The notes below the pieces were generated by a model. That model was not told where the DNA came from, ran no database searches, and worked only from the letters and a program-made list of their open reading frames with translations. The position numbers were made by a program, and so were the translations under genes. Source: Atrina japonica (Eukaryota > Mollusca > Bivalvia > Pterioida > Pinnidae). From it: a DNA stretch of 64,000 bases. The stretch lies in the NCBI GenBank assembly GCA_030159075.1, contig BROG01000153.1, forward strand, positions 981,501 to 1,045,500, read 5' to 3'. This document shows positions 50,264-61,289 of the stretch, piece by piece (position 1 is the stretch's first letter; the number at the start of each line of letters is the position of its first letter).

Positions 50264-53200
50264 TTAATTATTGGATTCTTCCACAAGTTTTTTAAAAGTT
50301 CCTATTGATGAATCACGATGAGAATTTTTTGTTCCAAAGTGATTCCTGAAAAAAAGAGAAATACAAAGATATCATTACATAGGAGATACACAGTACATCT
50401 ATGTATGCAATGATTAAAAAGCAAAACCAAATATATTCATTATCGTATTATAAAATTACAACAGACAAATGATTATATTATATTTCAGACACAGTTTAGC
50501 ATAAATGGAATGAATTCATCTATTTCAGTATCATGTGCAAGCGGTATTTGGTGCTTTCTGCCATTATACAGAAACAGGAAGCTTCTATTAAGAGACATCT
50601 AGTGGCAATATTCCCAATGGCTTATTAAATTACCAAGCAAGATAACTCTGGTGTAAATTCATTACATCCTCTTTTTTCTATGTGAACTAATAATTGTGAA
50701 ATAATAAGATTTGTGCTGCAATTAAAGTTTTTGTGAGTGATAAAAAAACAACAACAAACAAATCTAGTGTATGACAGTGTTTTATGTACTTTCATATGTT
50801 TTATTACTTTGACAGTACTACTAACTTCTCTGTCGTCCTTTTTTATGATAAAACATGGGACTTGGTCAACAATTTATAAACATGTACTTCTCTACCTTTG
50901 GCGTACTATACATATCTATAAAAGATACATAGTGAACTGATTACATAAATGTTAAAAATACTTATCAGATGTTTGCACTATAATAAAGTCACTAATAAGA
51001 ATACCACAATTTTTATGAAAACTCAAATGTCACGAAACAAGTAATTTAACCAACAGTAACCCAAACTAATTTGTGCTCAAGGAATACACAATTCATTTAT
51101 TTATGAAAAATTAAATATGTAAATGAGCTGATATCATCATACTCCTCATTATTATCAACAACAACAACAACAACAACAACAACAAATATATTGAATTGGC
51201 AGAGAAATATATAAAAACCTTACCAGCGATTCAAGAAAATGAACAATTTATACAATTCTTTCCTTCTCTGAAATCCAGAGCTCTTGGGCAAGATTTTGTG
51301 GTAGGCATTGAAAAAAGATGTATCGAAGACAACTTCATACATGCTTGGAAAAACCAGATCATACTCTGAATGCCCATAGAAACAAGCAGGATCAAACACA
51401 ACTGAAAAAGGTAGATTTATTTTATGTCAGAAAGACATCATGACATAAAACCAAGTATTATATACGATATGTCTAAAATGAATTAGATGCATACGAAAAA
51501 CACTTTGTCCCCGAAGAGCTATGCCATTCAAATAGAAATTTAAGTCCCATAACTCTGGTAAGTATTGTTATAATGTTTGATTGATATAATTAAAGCATCA
51601 TCCCAAATTTGGCTTTATTTACAAAACTAGGTCTTTAGTCTTTTCCTGGGTACATTGTAACCATGTTGTCATCTCAACCATTTAAAACTGCCCCCCACCA
51701 TATAGCTGAAAAGTTGTGGCATAATGGAGCAGAATTTAACAGAATGTTAAATGTTAATAAAAGATCAAAATCCACCCCCTGCCGTTCCCCTGCCTCTTCA
51801 ACCTCATGGGCATGAAAAGATGTAACTTACCAACCAAAAATGACAGATTGCCCTTTTGATACAGAAAAACAGACAGCTCCCCAATTTCCCCTCAGACATC
51901 CTGTACCCATCTATATTCTTTAGTTTTACTGAACCTTTCTTCCTTGAAGTTATTATCTGTTATTTTCCAAAATATTTGTAATCAATCGACAACAGAATAA
52001 TTAAGAGCAGTTCTCTGTAAGCACCAAAATCCTGTGGCACATATGAAAAAATTTCCATGGTAACAATAATATTGAACAATAAAAAAGACCCGTATTTTGT
52101 GTTTATGTACTGACCCAATCATATTCTGAAAGTTTCAGCCAAATCCGAGTTGGTGAGTGTCGGACCCCTATGTTAATTTTTTTGTGCTTACAGAGAATTG
52201 CTCTTAATTTGTTCTTACCTGTTCACAGGTATAGAGACTAATAATAATAATGAGAAATAAATGTCAAAATATCAAAATATCTAATAAATTTAGGCAATAA
52301 TAAATATGCTTAGAAGTTATGAAATACATTTCATTGATTTCCTTGTTATGAATATTAATCAGAGTATATATTAAACATCAAAGCCAACAGGACACATTTA
52401 TATAAGTTGTATGTATAATGTATTTGTTAATTGTTATAAAGTATTGAATTTATATTATAAAAAATATATGTTGCTGAAATTGCATTCATTAGTATATTTC
52501 AAAAGTATGTATAAACGTATATATGTACATAAGCTTGTAGGATGTTTCTGTAAGACCACCCTAAATGAATTCTATGTTTAATGTCTGCCATCCTCATAGG
52601 TTTTGAAACAACTGTTGAAATAAAAAAAACCCAAAAAACAGACAAACAAAAATTTCTTAAAATCCAGAATTATGTGTCTGCTATATCATTCTCTAGTACT
52701 ATAACTGTTTCCCAATCCTACGCTAATCCAACAAATCATAGACAAAATCACTTACCTCTCCAGTGAGACTAATTGAAGGGACATGAAGATAAAGTTCTCA
52801 GATTGATCTCAGATTTATTCTAATTTCTTTTTTTTTCTTTTTTTTTATACCAAGATGGCATAATACTTTTATCAAAAATTGTTTGAAAAATGTGTTTGTT
52901 TTTTATTTTCCTCCCTGGTAAGTTTGAATATTCAACCTGGACATTTAACATAGAATTTATTTAGTGCAGCTTAAGTATCATATTGTCATTGTCATGGTAT
53001 GTATATGAAGAGATGTTTGTTTATGTTTGAACACTGTTTATCATATATAGTTATCACTAACTGAATATTGTTGTAAGAAGTCTGAATCCAAGAAACCCAA
53101 CCATGGTAGACTATACATATGGACAATAGAATTTTTCAAAAAAAAAGAAAGAAACAATGACAGGAATGATATGGACTGACATTTTAAAAATAAATTTACT

Positions 53201-56200
53201 TGTCACATATGTAATGACTGCCATCTATACAAGTACCTGGTTCATCTACAGTTTCCCCAACATTTCCTTCCCACAGATCTCCATGTAGCAAAGCAGGCTT
53301 TATATCAAGTCCTTGGAAGAATTCTGGTAACTTGAGCTGGAGTTGTGACCATAATTCTGAGGCTTCTCTGTCACCATACTACAAAGTCGTATGTATATGT
53401 ACTTTGTGGCTTAATTGCTATTCCCCCCAACATCAGTTTCTATTTAAGAAGATTGATTAAGGACAGGTTTACCTGCTTGTACTGACTTACGTCATAAACT
53501 TGCATGCCATACCTGTATATGACTTAAGATTCTTAGTATATGCTATATTTCAGATGTTGTATTACGGTACTTTGTCATGTATTCAAGCAAAAATGATCTT
53601 GTTTTGAACTATATTGAAATTAATGTTGTGGTTAAGAAGACAAGTTGAGATCAGTTTATCAGTTTACCCCCAGTTTATTGGGGGGTATAATTTGTTGGTG
53701 TGAGGTGAGCTTTGTAATCTTTGATTACTCCTTGTTTCAAATAAGAAGCCCTTAAAGGATCTACAAAACCTTTGAACAAATCTGAGAGAGATAAAATAAG
53801 TGTTAAAAAAGAGACTATGCTTACGTCTTTTTCTATTAGGTCCATCTGCAGCTGGATTTTTTTCGCAAAAAATGTCTGAAAAAGTACACCAAAGGCCTGT
53901 AAGCAGATGTACGTGTGAAACCTGACTAAAAAAATAAAAATGTGAATCAAACAGACAACATAATACTGTACTGCTGACAACATGATACTGTGTACACATA
54001 AATACTACTGACAACATAATACTGTGTATACATAAACACTACTGACAACATGATACTGTGTACAAATAAACACTACTGACAACATAATACTGTGTATACA
54101 TAAACACTACTGACAACATGATACTGTGTATACATAAACACTACTGACAACATGATACTGTGTACATATAAACACTGCTGAGAACATGATACTGTATATA
54201 CATAAACACTGCTGACAACATGATACTGTGTATACATAATCACTGCTGACTGTACACATTAACACTACTGACAACATAATACTGTGTACACATAAATACT
54301 GCTGACAACATGATACTGTGTACTCATAAACACTACTGACAACATGATACTGTGTATACATAAACACTGCTGACAACATGATACTGTGTACACATAAACA
54401 CTGCTGACAACATGATACTGTGTACACATAAACACTGCTGACAACATGATACTGTGTACACATCAACACTGCTGACAACATGATACTGTGTACACATAAA
54501 CGCTGCTGAGAACATGATACTGTGTACACATAAACGCTGCTGAGAACATGATACTGTGTACACATAAACGCTGCTGAGAACATGATACTGTGTACACATA
54601 AACGCTGCTGAGAACATGATACTGTGTACACATAAACGCTGCTGAGAACATGATACTGTGTACACATAAACGCTGCTGACAACATGATACTGTGTACACA
54701 TAACGCTGCTGACAACATGATACTGTGTACACATAAACGCTGCTGACAACATGATACTGTGTACACATAAACGCTGCTGACAACATGATACTGTGTACAC
54801 ATAAACGCTGCTGACAACATGATACTGTGAACACATCAACACTGCTGACAACATGATACTGTGAACACATAAACACTGCTGACAACATGATACTGTGTAC
54901 ACATAAACACTGCTGACAACATGATACTGTGTACACATCAACATTGCTGACAACATGATACTGTGTATACATAAACACTGCTGACAACATGATACTGTGT
55001 ACACATAAACACTGCTGACAACATGATACTGTGTACACATAAACACTGCCGACAACATGATACTGTGTACACATAAACACTACTGACAACATGATACTAT
55101 GTATACATAAACACTCCTGACAACATAACACTAAATTGTACACAAATATATTGCTGACAACAACCACATTAACACTGCTGAGAACATGAATATGCAGGTA
55201 CAAATGAATTCTATAGGTCTACATAAATAACATTGACACAATAGAATTATACTGAATATTACTGTCAAGATGACAATATTTGCTAATACTTCCAACAACA
55301 TGACTTACCATCCAGTCAACTTCCCATGTGTTGTCCTGGGCAATAAATCCACAGCAAGTGGCAACATCAAAACCAAACTTGTCAACATACTTGTAATATT
55401 CACTCCTACCCACAAACCCTGCACTCTGCTTTGCTTTGCTTTCCAACTCTGCATTCAGAATGTGAAGCCTGCAAAGATATGACAACTTAAAGCTTATAAA
55501 TATACTTTTTTATGTTAAGGACAAAAAACATGTAATAGTCTGATATGCATAGAGGTCAATGTCAAGGCAATATAGAAAATGTTTAAAAATTGTAAAAATA
55601 GGTCAATATTTGTGTTTAAAATTGCAATGTGACAGATTTTTATATTTCATAAATGTTTTGGAATTATGTCCGGTATAGCTTTAGACCTTTTCACTATAAA
55701 GTATGCATTCCTACGAATTTCACCTGTGCACGAAAACTTTTTTCGTACCTAGAATAAATCTTACCCAATGAAAGACAAATCATACACAGGGTGCGATTTG
55801 TATTTCAACGGGTAGGATTTGTCTTGGGTACAAACGTTTTGGGCACGGAACTCCTTGTTGCTGTCTGGAACTGTTTGTAGAAGTTTGTAAAAATTTGTAG
55901 GAGTGCAGTTATTGTGATAAGGTCTATTTTTCAAAAACATGTATATGTAATACAAGGTATTGGTCAATTAAGTTCTAGATAATCTAGAAATACTCAATAC
56001 TGTAAAGGGGAAGTGACACTTGTATATATCGACCTCCTTAGGGACACAAGAAAACCAGTCTTTATAGGGAGGTGGTCTTTATATGGAGGTGGATCTATAC
56101 ACAAATTGGGGACAGCAAAAAACGATCTTTATACACAGGTGGTTGCTAAAGCAGGTTTTACTGTATATTCATGGTGTTGATAAGTCTTTGAATTTAAGAA

Positions 56201-59200
56201 ACACTATAAAGACCACCTGGTCCAAAGACCGTTTTTTGCTGTCCCCAATAGTACCATTTGTGTACATATCAACCATTTTTGTAAAGACCACCTCCCATTA
56301 AAAACTGGTTTTGTTGTGCCCCTAAGGGGGTCTTTATATACAAGTTTCATTGTAGGCTACACTAATTTTGGTATTATGTGTGTCTATATTCATGTACATC
56401 AAGGTATTTTCATTGGAAAATTAATGATCAAATTATGTTGATGTGAATGAAAATATTTAGAAAGTTTGACTAAAATAAGTTATAAAATTGTAAAAAGGAA
56501 AATCATACAAACCGAGCCATTAATTCTCCTAATTTTTCTGAAAAATTGTTTAACTTTTTAAAGTTGAGATATTCCATTATGAGGAAAGATCCTCCATCTG
56601 GGTGATCCAACACCTACATGAATAATCAAAGTTCAAAAAGAAAATTGATGTAATGTACTGTATATAAGTACTTTGTGTGTCATAAAATGATTTGAGAAAC
56701 AGAAACAATACTACAGAAAGCTGAATAGTAGAGTCTTATATAAAGTAATCTGAATCATGTACACAATTATCTGAGTCATATAAAGTAATATGAATCATGT
56801 ATACATTATCTGAGTCATATAAAGCCATCTGAATCATGTACATGTACATAGTTATACAAGTTATATAAAGTAATCTGAATCATGTACACAATTATCTGAG
56901 TCATATAAAGTAATCTGAATCATGTATACAATTATCTGAGTCATGAGTCATATAAAACCATCTGAATCATGAACATGTATATAGTTATACAAGTTATATA
57001 AAGTAATCTGAATCATGTACAGTTATCTGAGTCACATAAAGTAACCTGTACCATGTACACAATTATCTGAGTCATATAAATGTAAAGTCATCTGTGTGCT
57101 TTCAAAGTCAGATGATATACATCATTATCTGAATCATAAATAAATGTACAGTTATTGAGTCATATAAATTTATCTAAATTGTGTACATAGTATAAAATTC
57201 ATAAAAAGTAATCTGAATTATGTACACAGACATACAAGTGAAATAAAGTAAACTGAATCATGTAAACAGTTATCCAAGTCATACAGAGTCTACTGAATCA
57301 TGTAAAACAATCTGTGTAGGCCTATTTACAAAGTGATATAAGATACCTTAGGGACATACAATACTCAATGTCCGTAACATATATCTGAGTCACATACAAT
57401 ATTCAATGCCCCATACAGATATTTGAGTCACATACAATACTCAATGTTTGTAACAGATACCTAAGTGACATATAATACTCAATGTCTCATACAGATATCT
57501 GAGTCACATACAATGCTCAATGTCCCTAACACATATCTGAGTCACATAAAAAACTCAATGTCCCATACAGATATCTGAGTCACATACAATGCTCAATGTC
57601 CCTTAAATATATCTGAGTCACATAAAATACTCAATGTCCCATACAGATATCTGAGTCACATATAATACTCAATGTCCCATACAGATATCTGAGTCACATA
57701 CAATGCTCAATGTCCCTAACATATATCTGAGTCACATACAATACCCAATGTCCCATACAGATATCTGAGTCACAAACAATACTCATGTCCCTAACAGATA
57801 TCTGAGTCACAAACAATACTCATGTCCCTAATAGACACTTGAGTCACATACAATACTCAATGTTTCTAACTGATATCTGAGTCACATACAATACTCAATG
57901 TTTCTAACTGATATCTGAGTCACATACAATACTCAATGTCCTATACAGACATTTGTGTCACATACAATGCTAAATGTTGAATACAGACATTTGTATCACA
58001 TACAATAGACATGGAGCAAAGAGTCTCAGTTACATACAGCTACATGTTTACATTTAGCAGCAACTTCAATCCTGGTCACAAACAGCAGCAATCTAAGTTA
58101 CAAACAGCAAAATAATTTCAATACAACAACACCTGTTTATACACAGCAATATGAGTCACACACAACAATCTGTGTTTAGGCTTGTATGTGTGATGATATT
58201 TAGGTGTATGTATGATTGTGTTTAAGTAAGTGTATTTGTGATTGTGTTTAGGTGTATTTGTGATTGTGTTTAGGTGTATTTGTGATGGTGTTTAGGTGTA
58301 TTTGTGATGGTGTTTAGGTGTATGTGTGATTGTGTTTAGGTGTATGTGTGATTGTGTTTAGGTGTATGTGTGATTAATTAGGTGTATTTGTGATTGTGTT
58401 TGGGTGTATTTGTGATTGTGTTTAGGTGTATTTGTGATGGTGTTTAGGTGTATTTGTGATGGTGTTTAGGTGTATTTGTGATGGTGTTTAGGTGTATGTG
58501 TGATTAATTAGGTGTATTTGTGATTGTGTTTGGGTGTATTTGTGATTGTGTTTAGGTGTATGTGTGATGGTGTTTAGGTATATGTGTGTGATGGTGTTTA
58601 GTTGTATTTGTGATGGTGTTTAGGTGTATGTGTGATTATGTTTAGGTATATGTGTGTGATGGTGTTTAGGTGTATGTGTGATGGTGTTTAAGTGTATGTG
58701 TGATTATGTTTAGGTATATGTGTGTGATGGTGTTTAGGTGTATGTGTGATTGTGTTTAGGTGTATGTTTGATGGTGTTTAGGTATATGTGTGTGATGGTG
58801 TTTAGGTATATGTGTGTGGTGTTTAGGTGTATGTGTGATTGTGTTTAGGTGTATGTGTGATGGTGTTTAGGTATATGTGTGTGATGGTGTTTAGGTGTAT
58901 ATGTGATTGTGTTCAGGTGTATGTGTGTGTGTTTATGTGTGTTTATTACATGTGTGACACAGAAGGTGCAGTTCATTATCCTCATTATGTTATTTACTTT
59001 GATTGGCTGTGGAACTCTAACAACATCCATTTCATGTAGGCACTGTAAACTTTTTAATTCTCCATCAAACATTAGGCGAGCCTGACAAAAAAACACAATA
59101 TTACTTGTACATGTATGTAAGGTCATTCTACAGCAAAACCTGCTTTAGCGACCACATATGAATCAAGACCATCTGGTCACAAAGACTGTTTTGCTGTCCC

Positions 59201-60062
59201 TAATTGTACGTTTTGTGTACAAATCAACCTCTATATAAAGACCACCTCCAAATAAAAACCTTTTTTTTGTGTCCCTAAGGAGATTGTTATATACATGTTT
59301 CACTTTATAAAGAAGTATTTTAGTGGTAAAAGATTGAAACCATGATAACAGAGAAATATATAACAAATTACAATAATGTTTTAACAGAAAGCATTTCAAG
59401 TTAGAGTGGTCAATTTTATAGTTTTTAAAATTTATAAAAAAAATTTAAAATTTACTATATTTGACCCAATAAGTGCCCAGGGCACTAAAAAAATGGGGAA
59501 AATGGCTTAACGCTTATTGGGACCATTTAAGAGTCAAACTGACAGGAAACAGTTAATTTTTTTCATAGGACATAGTAGTAAAGTTGTTGTAGTTATTACC
59601 AAGGACACCTATCAACATTCTTCTGTTGCTTGGGGAAGGAAGGCTAAAGATAAACTGTTACTTACATTTTTCATATCTCCTCGTCAACCAGCTAGAAAAG
59701 ATTCTTGATCAAGTGTTAAAAGAGGAGTAAATCTTAACTACATGTATAGGGGAGAGGCGCCTATAGGGACATGGGCACTTATGGGGTGGAATATGGTAGA
59801 TTGATTGTCAAGCATTTATCCTGAGATTATAATTGTCTTTCATGACAGTGATCTCTCAGCACAGGTTCAACTGTACATTTACATAATTTTCAAAATTTTT
59901 TAAAATTACGGAACATACCTTAGATTTGTTGTTAACTTTAACAAAGATTTTCTCTCCATTTCCTTTGACATATGTGTGTCCCTCATTAATACAGCCACCT
60001 TCACTAGAACCAATATATTTCAATGATGCGTCATCCAGTTCTGTTTTTAATATCTCCTCCAT
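50264..60062 (-). CDS. FN3K: Fructosamine/ketosamine-3-kinase, copy B (8 exons, diverged)
   Basis: Coding exons on the minus strand: 60062-59919, 59081-58998, 56613-56513, 55468-55309, 53875-53825, 53378-53237, 51401-51224, 50345-50264 (942 nt, 313 residues). Exons 1-6 have exactly the lengths of copy A (144, 84, 101, 160, 51, 142). Exon 7 is one codon longer and exon 8 six codons longer, ending KKLVEESNN. All splice borders are GT..AG and no stop or frameshift is seen, so the gene looks functional. The P-loop [11 protein letters not shown] (Cys24), [31 protein letters not shown] and [13 protein letters not shown] are kept. Odd points: Gly to Glu in the catalytic loop (LWEGN versus LWGGN), and a rewritten stretch after EYDL ([15 protein letters not shown] in place of [14 protein letters not shown]), which removes the FGG that copy A keeps. 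The same fold is expected; altered substrate or partner use is inference. Introns 2 and 4 are filled with minisatellites, and introns 2-3 hold miniature elements. Confidence 0.94.
51157..51185. repeat. (CAA)n microsatellite in FN3K copy B intron 7
   Basis: About nine CAA units, 40 bases past the exon 7 donor. Confidence 0.9.
51645..51735 (+). mobile_element. SINE family 2 fragment in FN3K copy B intron 6
   Basis: Inverted relative to the other copies: GGTACATTGTAACCATG, CCACCATATAGCTGAAAAG. Confidence 0.6.
53955..55185 (-). repeat. 34-bp minisatellite in FN3K copy B intron 4
   Basis: About 35 units of 34 bases (ACACTGCTGACAACATGAT, ACTGTGTACACATAA), very uniform at 54,350-55,090. It sits in the same intron as the short array of copy A and shares the core CTGACAACAT in the same orientation. 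Confidence 0.93.
55690..55930 (-). repeat. Dispersed repeat, mate at 17,330-17,570, in FN3K copy B intron 3
   Basis: Carries AATTTCACCTGTGCACG, ACCCAATGAAAGACAAATC, CACAGGG and ATTTGTCTTGGGTAC, the complements of the copy in SMIM14 intron 3. Confidence 0.6.
56011..56163. mobile_element. MITE of the 60,801 family, FN3K copy B intron 3
   Basis: AGGGACACAAGAAAACCAG, GGTGGTCTTTATATGGAGG, ending GCAGGTTTTACTG. Followed at once by an inverted copy at 56,203. Confidence 0.65.
56203..56352. mobile_element. MITE of the 60,801 family, inverted, FN3K copy B intron 3
   Basis: AAAGACCACCTGGTCC, TTTTTTGCTGTCCCCAA, ending TATATACAAGTTTCATTG. With its neighbour it forms a head-to-head pair that could fold in the pre-mRNA. 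Confidence 0.65.
56690..57300. repeat. About 40-bp minisatellite, FN3K copy B intron 2 to exon 3 side
   Basis: Units built from TCATATAAAGTAATCTGAA, TCATGTACACAATTATCTGAG, imperfect and partly interrupted. Lies just upstream of exon 3 (transcript sense). Confidence 0.85.
57350..58010. repeat. 38-bp minisatellite, FN3K copy B intron 2
   Basis: Units TATCTGAGTCACATACAATA, CTCAATGTCCCATACAGA. Shares TATCTGAGTCA with the neighbouring 40-bp array, so one may derive from the other. Confidence 0.88.
58180..58945. repeat. 22-bp GT-rich minisatellite, FN3K copy B intron 2
   Basis: Units GTGTTTAGGTGTATGTGTGAT with T/G variants, about 34 copies, ending some 50 bases from exon 2. The plus strand is T/G only; in the transcript it reads as an A/C-rich tract next to the exon 2 donor. 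Confidence 0.9.
59131..59304. mobile_element. MITE of the 60,801 family, inverted, FN3K copy B intron 1
   Basis: CAGCAAAACCTGCTTTAGCG, AAGACCATCTGGTCAC, GTGTCCCTAAGGAGATTG, ATACATGTTTCACT. Lies 50 bases upstream of exon 2. Confidence 0.65.
59452..59799. mobile_element. Terminal-inverted-repeat element in FN3K copy B intron 1
   Basis: Left end TACTATATTTGACCC, right end GGGTGGAATATGGTAG: inverted complements apart from a few mismatches. 348 bp, best copy of its family; relatives at 14.7 and 26.4 kb. Confidence 0.7.
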
Positions 60063-60694
60063 TATCTATTATAAATATGACTTAGTTTATCTTTTTATAA
60101 CAAATAGATCTACCTCTCAAATTATGAAAGCAATACTGAAGATTTCTGAAGTGATTACTGGGGAAAATAAGACTTTAAAAGTATCAAAGTTAATCATCAA
60201 TTGTGTTAAATGTATTTTTGGATAAAATGGAGGTCTTGATCACCTATTAGAATTGAATGAAATGAGAAAATCTGAAAAAGCATAAAAACATATCTGATTT
60301 CTATGAAAAATATACTTGCATTATATATCCATGTAGATCACTCAGATGCAATTAGTTTTTCATTCATGCAGCTGTTCCAAAGAAGAAGGTTTTCAAAATG
60401 GGTAACCCCCTGGACCTATTTCACCCCACCCTGGATCCACCCGTGAGAAGATCTGGCCAAAAAACAGAAATTCGGTAAACAACTTTCAATACCTGCTTCC
60501 TATACAGATTTGTCAATGAAATATTAGACTCAGATGCTGTTGCAGACCATCGTAAAATACTATATACGTAACTGAATCATTCTTTCTGCACATTTACTAA
60601 AATGTTTTAATATTTTTTGCAAGACAAATTTGCAGTATGACAATTTTTTTTTCAACAAATCCTTCTTCATTTGAATTGTTTTCTGAGAAGTTAA

Positions 60695-60768
60695 CATTGT
60701 AACAGGGTTATCTCCTCCACCATTAAAGACAGCCCACCTCCATTTATCTGAAAAATTATGGAGAGCCA
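60695..60768 (+). mobile_element. SINE family 2 fragment upstream of FN3K copy B
   Basis: GTAACAGGGTTATCTCCTCC, CACCATTAAAGACAGCC, ATCTGAAAAATTATGG; inverted partial copy. Confidence 0.55.
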
Positions 60769-60800
60769 TTAGAGAATTTATTCCCTATTTTCTTTATATA

Positions 60801-60963
60801 CAGTGAAACTTGTATATAAAGACCCCGGTAGGGACCCAACAAAGGCAGTCTTTATAGGGAGGTGGTATTTATATAGAGATTGATTTGTACACAAATGGTA
60901 CTGTTGGGGACAGAAAAAGTGGTGGTCTTTATTCATAGGTGGTCCCTAAAGCAAGTTTTACTG
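60801..60963. mobile_element. MITE, best copy, upstream of FN3K copy B
   Basis: CAGTGAAACTTGTATATAAA at the left, AAGCAAGTTTTACTG at the right; the ends are inverted complements over about 12 bases, and the flanks start with TA. Confidence 0.7.
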
Positions 60964-61289
60964 TACTAAAATACCAGAACTTTTTAAATATTTATAAATC
61001 GATTTATTAATGTTAATTAATCAATTTATTAATATCAATAAATAAAATTCTTAACATCAAAAAATTTTCAATTAAATCCCCAACGGCTCTCTAGCAAGTT
61101 ATTGAGGAATTTATTGCCTATTTTTTACATTAATTAATTGACTTTTTTAAAATTAAGAATTTGACACCCTACCTATGTAAAACATTGAATTGCTTGTCAA
61201 TGCCATACTGCTCACGTTCAATTAAAGTGTTTATATGACTCAAATAAGGGTAACGTAAGGGGAAGTGATTTCTTAATATGAAAAAATCA

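Noticed and set aside
54350..55090. Regular 34-bp periodicity resembling a CRISPR array
   Set aside because: The whole unit is repeated with no unique spacers, it lies in a eukaryotic intron, and there are no cas genes.
54107..55203. Minus-strand frames up to 246 codons with [20 protein letters not shown] repeats
   Set aside because: Translation of the 34-bp array in FN3K-B intron 4, open in every frame; no domain and no splice support.
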